Source: an uncultured Flavobacterium sp. (lineage in GTDB: Bacteria > Bacteroidota > Bacteroidia > Flavobacteriales > Flavobacteriaceae). Taken from it: a stretch of DNA of 6,654 nucleotides. Shown here piece after piece: positions 6,158-6,654 of this stretch (positions are counted from its first letter, which is position 1; every line of letters begins with the position of its first letter). The notes beneath the pieces were generated by a model. That model was not told the DNA's origin. It did not search any database and worked only from the letters and a program-made list of their open reading frames with translations. The translations under genes and the position numbers were made by a program. The DNA is taken from positions 1 through 6,654 of the forward strand of contig NZ_CAMLRU010000149.1 of the NCBI RefSeq assembly GCF_946482535.1. Direction: 5' to 3'.

Positions 6158-6306
6158 TACTTTTGTTTTGAAATTCTGGGTGCATTTTTCAGAACAAATG
6201 AAAGTTCAACCAAAGCCATAAAACGCTCTAAACGTTCAATGTAAAGGGCATTCATCTTCAGGTCAAGCTTTTTTGATTTTACCGAAACTTTGGATTTAGC
6301 TGTCAT
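6157..6306 (-). CDS. Small basic 49-residue protein coupled to nucleotidyltransferase gene
   Basis: The ORF runs from the ATG at 6304-6306 to the TAA at 6157-6159 and encodes 49 residues beginning MTAKSKVSVKSKKLDLKMNA and ending APRISKQK. The first 17 residues are Lys/Ser-rich. The middle (about 18-40, LYIERLERFMALVELSFVLK) should form an amphipathic helix suited to dimerisation or binding a partner. No known family is recognised. Evidence that it is real: the TAA overlaps the nucleotidyltransferase ATG (TAATG), a -7-like box lies 19 bases upstream, and no other gene claims the stretch. It could be a partner or antitoxin of the nucleotidyltransferase or a leader peptide. An internal ATG at codon 18 would give a 32-residue form and cannot be excluded. 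Confidence 0.6.
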   Translation of the reverse strand: MTAKSKVSVKSKKLDLKMNALYIERLERFMALVELSFVLKNAPRISKQK

Positions 6307-6325
6307 ATTGAAAAAGTTAACCAAA

Positions 6326-6333
6326 CAAATTTA
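6326..6333 (-). promoter_or_regulatory. Candidate Bacteroidota -7 promoter box (TAAATTTG)
   Basis: On the minus strand TAAATTTG matches the TAnnTTTG -7 consensus of Bacteroidota at all fixed positions. It lies in the 37-base gap between the yfhO-like stop and the 49-residue ORF, 19 bases before its ATG. A TTG -33 element at the usual 17-23 base distance is not seen; the nearest, within TTTTG, is 33 bases upstream. It may allow the pair and the genes after it to be transcribed independently of yfhO, but the evidence is one short motif. Confidence 0.35.
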
Positions 6334-6334
6334 T
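6326..6334. repeat. Right copy of 9-bp direct repeat flanking the nucleotidyltransferase pair
   Basis: Identical to 5685-5693 and in the same orientation. It sits upstream of the 49-residue ORF, so the two copies enclose that ORF and the nucleotidyltransferase gene exactly, with no other gene between them. It overlaps the candidate -7 box. Confidence 0.4.
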
Positions 6335-6343
6335 TTATTTTCT

Positions 6344-6654
6344 TTACGCTTTGTTATTCTTTCGCTCAAAATAAAAGACACCAACAATCGCCAACACCAT
6401 TAAAATTGAGCTGAACAGCGCAATAATACTTCCGGTTTTTACCACTTGTGGTTCAAACTTGAATTCGATGCTGTGCTTGCCTTTTGGTACTTCAATGCCT
6501 CTTAAAGTATAATCGACTTTATAGATTTGCGTTTCTTTACCGTCAATCGTGGCTTTCCAACCGTCTTTATAGTAGATTTCGGAGAAGACTGCGAAACCGT
6601 CATTACTGTTGTCGGAAGTATATTTTAAATGATTGGCTTTGTAGTCGTCTAATT
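6344..6654 (-). CDS. YfhO-family membrane protein, C-terminal part (5' end outside window)
   Basis: The last 102 residues are present, beginning LDDYKANHLKYTSDNSNDGF at the right edge. They contain AVFSEIYYKDGWKATIDGKE (21-40), VDYTLRGIEVPKGKHSIEFK (46-65), a final membrane helix at about 74-94 (SIIALFSSILMVLAIVGVFYF) and a short basic tail (ERKNNKA). A beta-rich extracytoplasmic module with YY.GW.A.IDG and RGI.VP.G.H.I.F.F.P, followed by one last helix, is characteristic of the end of YfhO-family proteins. These are large multispanning membrane proteins thought to be GT-C-type glycosyltransferases; in Gram-positive bacteria YfhO takes part in sugar modification of teichoic acids. Here a role in glycosylating a lipid-linked or surface glycan is inferred, consistent with the glycosyltransferase and flippase downstream. 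It ends in TAA 37 bases before the 49-residue ORF. Confidence 0.88.
   Translation of the reverse strand, partial: LDDYKANHLKYTSDNSNDGFAVFSEIYYKDGWKATIDGKETQIYKVDYTLRGIEVPKGKHSIEFKFEPQVVKTGSIIALFSSILMVLAIVGVFYFERKNNKA

Overview
The window looks like a piece of a Flavobacterium-type chromosome (phylum Bacteroidota). It is AT-rich and every supported gene reads on the minus strand. Start codons lack strong Shine-Dalgarno sequences and have A/T-rich upstream stretches instead. A Bacteroidota-type -7 box (TAnnTTTG) is visible, and the proteins resemble flavobacterial families. The genus is an inference; no rRNA or other marker is present.

In the direction of transcription (right to left) there are two functional blocks. 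Block 1 (about 6654-2919) concerns the cell envelope: the 3' end of a YfhO-family membrane protein, a 49-residue ORF overlapping a small nucleotidyltransferase-fold gene, a GT4-like glycosyltransferase, and a multispanning polysaccharide flippase. YfhO, the glycosyltransferase and the flippase are plausible partners in building and exporting a surface glycan. The 49-aa ORF and nucleotidyltransferase pair does not obviously belong there; the 9-bp sequence ATAAATTTG occurs at both of its edges.

Block 2 (about 2884-1) is a run of small genes: a four-helix membrane protein, a 40-residue ORF, a YciI-like protein with a signal peptide, a GloA2/YaeR-type VOC metalloprotein, a DUF1801 protein, a tandem SRPBCC (AHSA1-like) protein, and the 5' end of a PhnB-like VOC protein. 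Spacing is tight: ATGA overlaps at 2370-2373 and 1119-1122, a TAATG overlap at 6157, and gaps of 2 to 52 bases elsewhere. Much of the window could be co-transcribed, and I see no convincing intrinsic terminator. No RNA gene, insertion sequence, CRISPR array or origin was seen. No gene-free stretch exceeds 52 bases.

The least ordinary observations are the possible inserted small ORF/nucleotidyltransferase cassette, the glycosyltransferase's apparent TTG start at one edge of that cassette, a 14-bp tandem duplication that sets the glycosyltransferase stop codon, and the exported YciI-like protein preceded by a coupled 40-aa membrane peptide.
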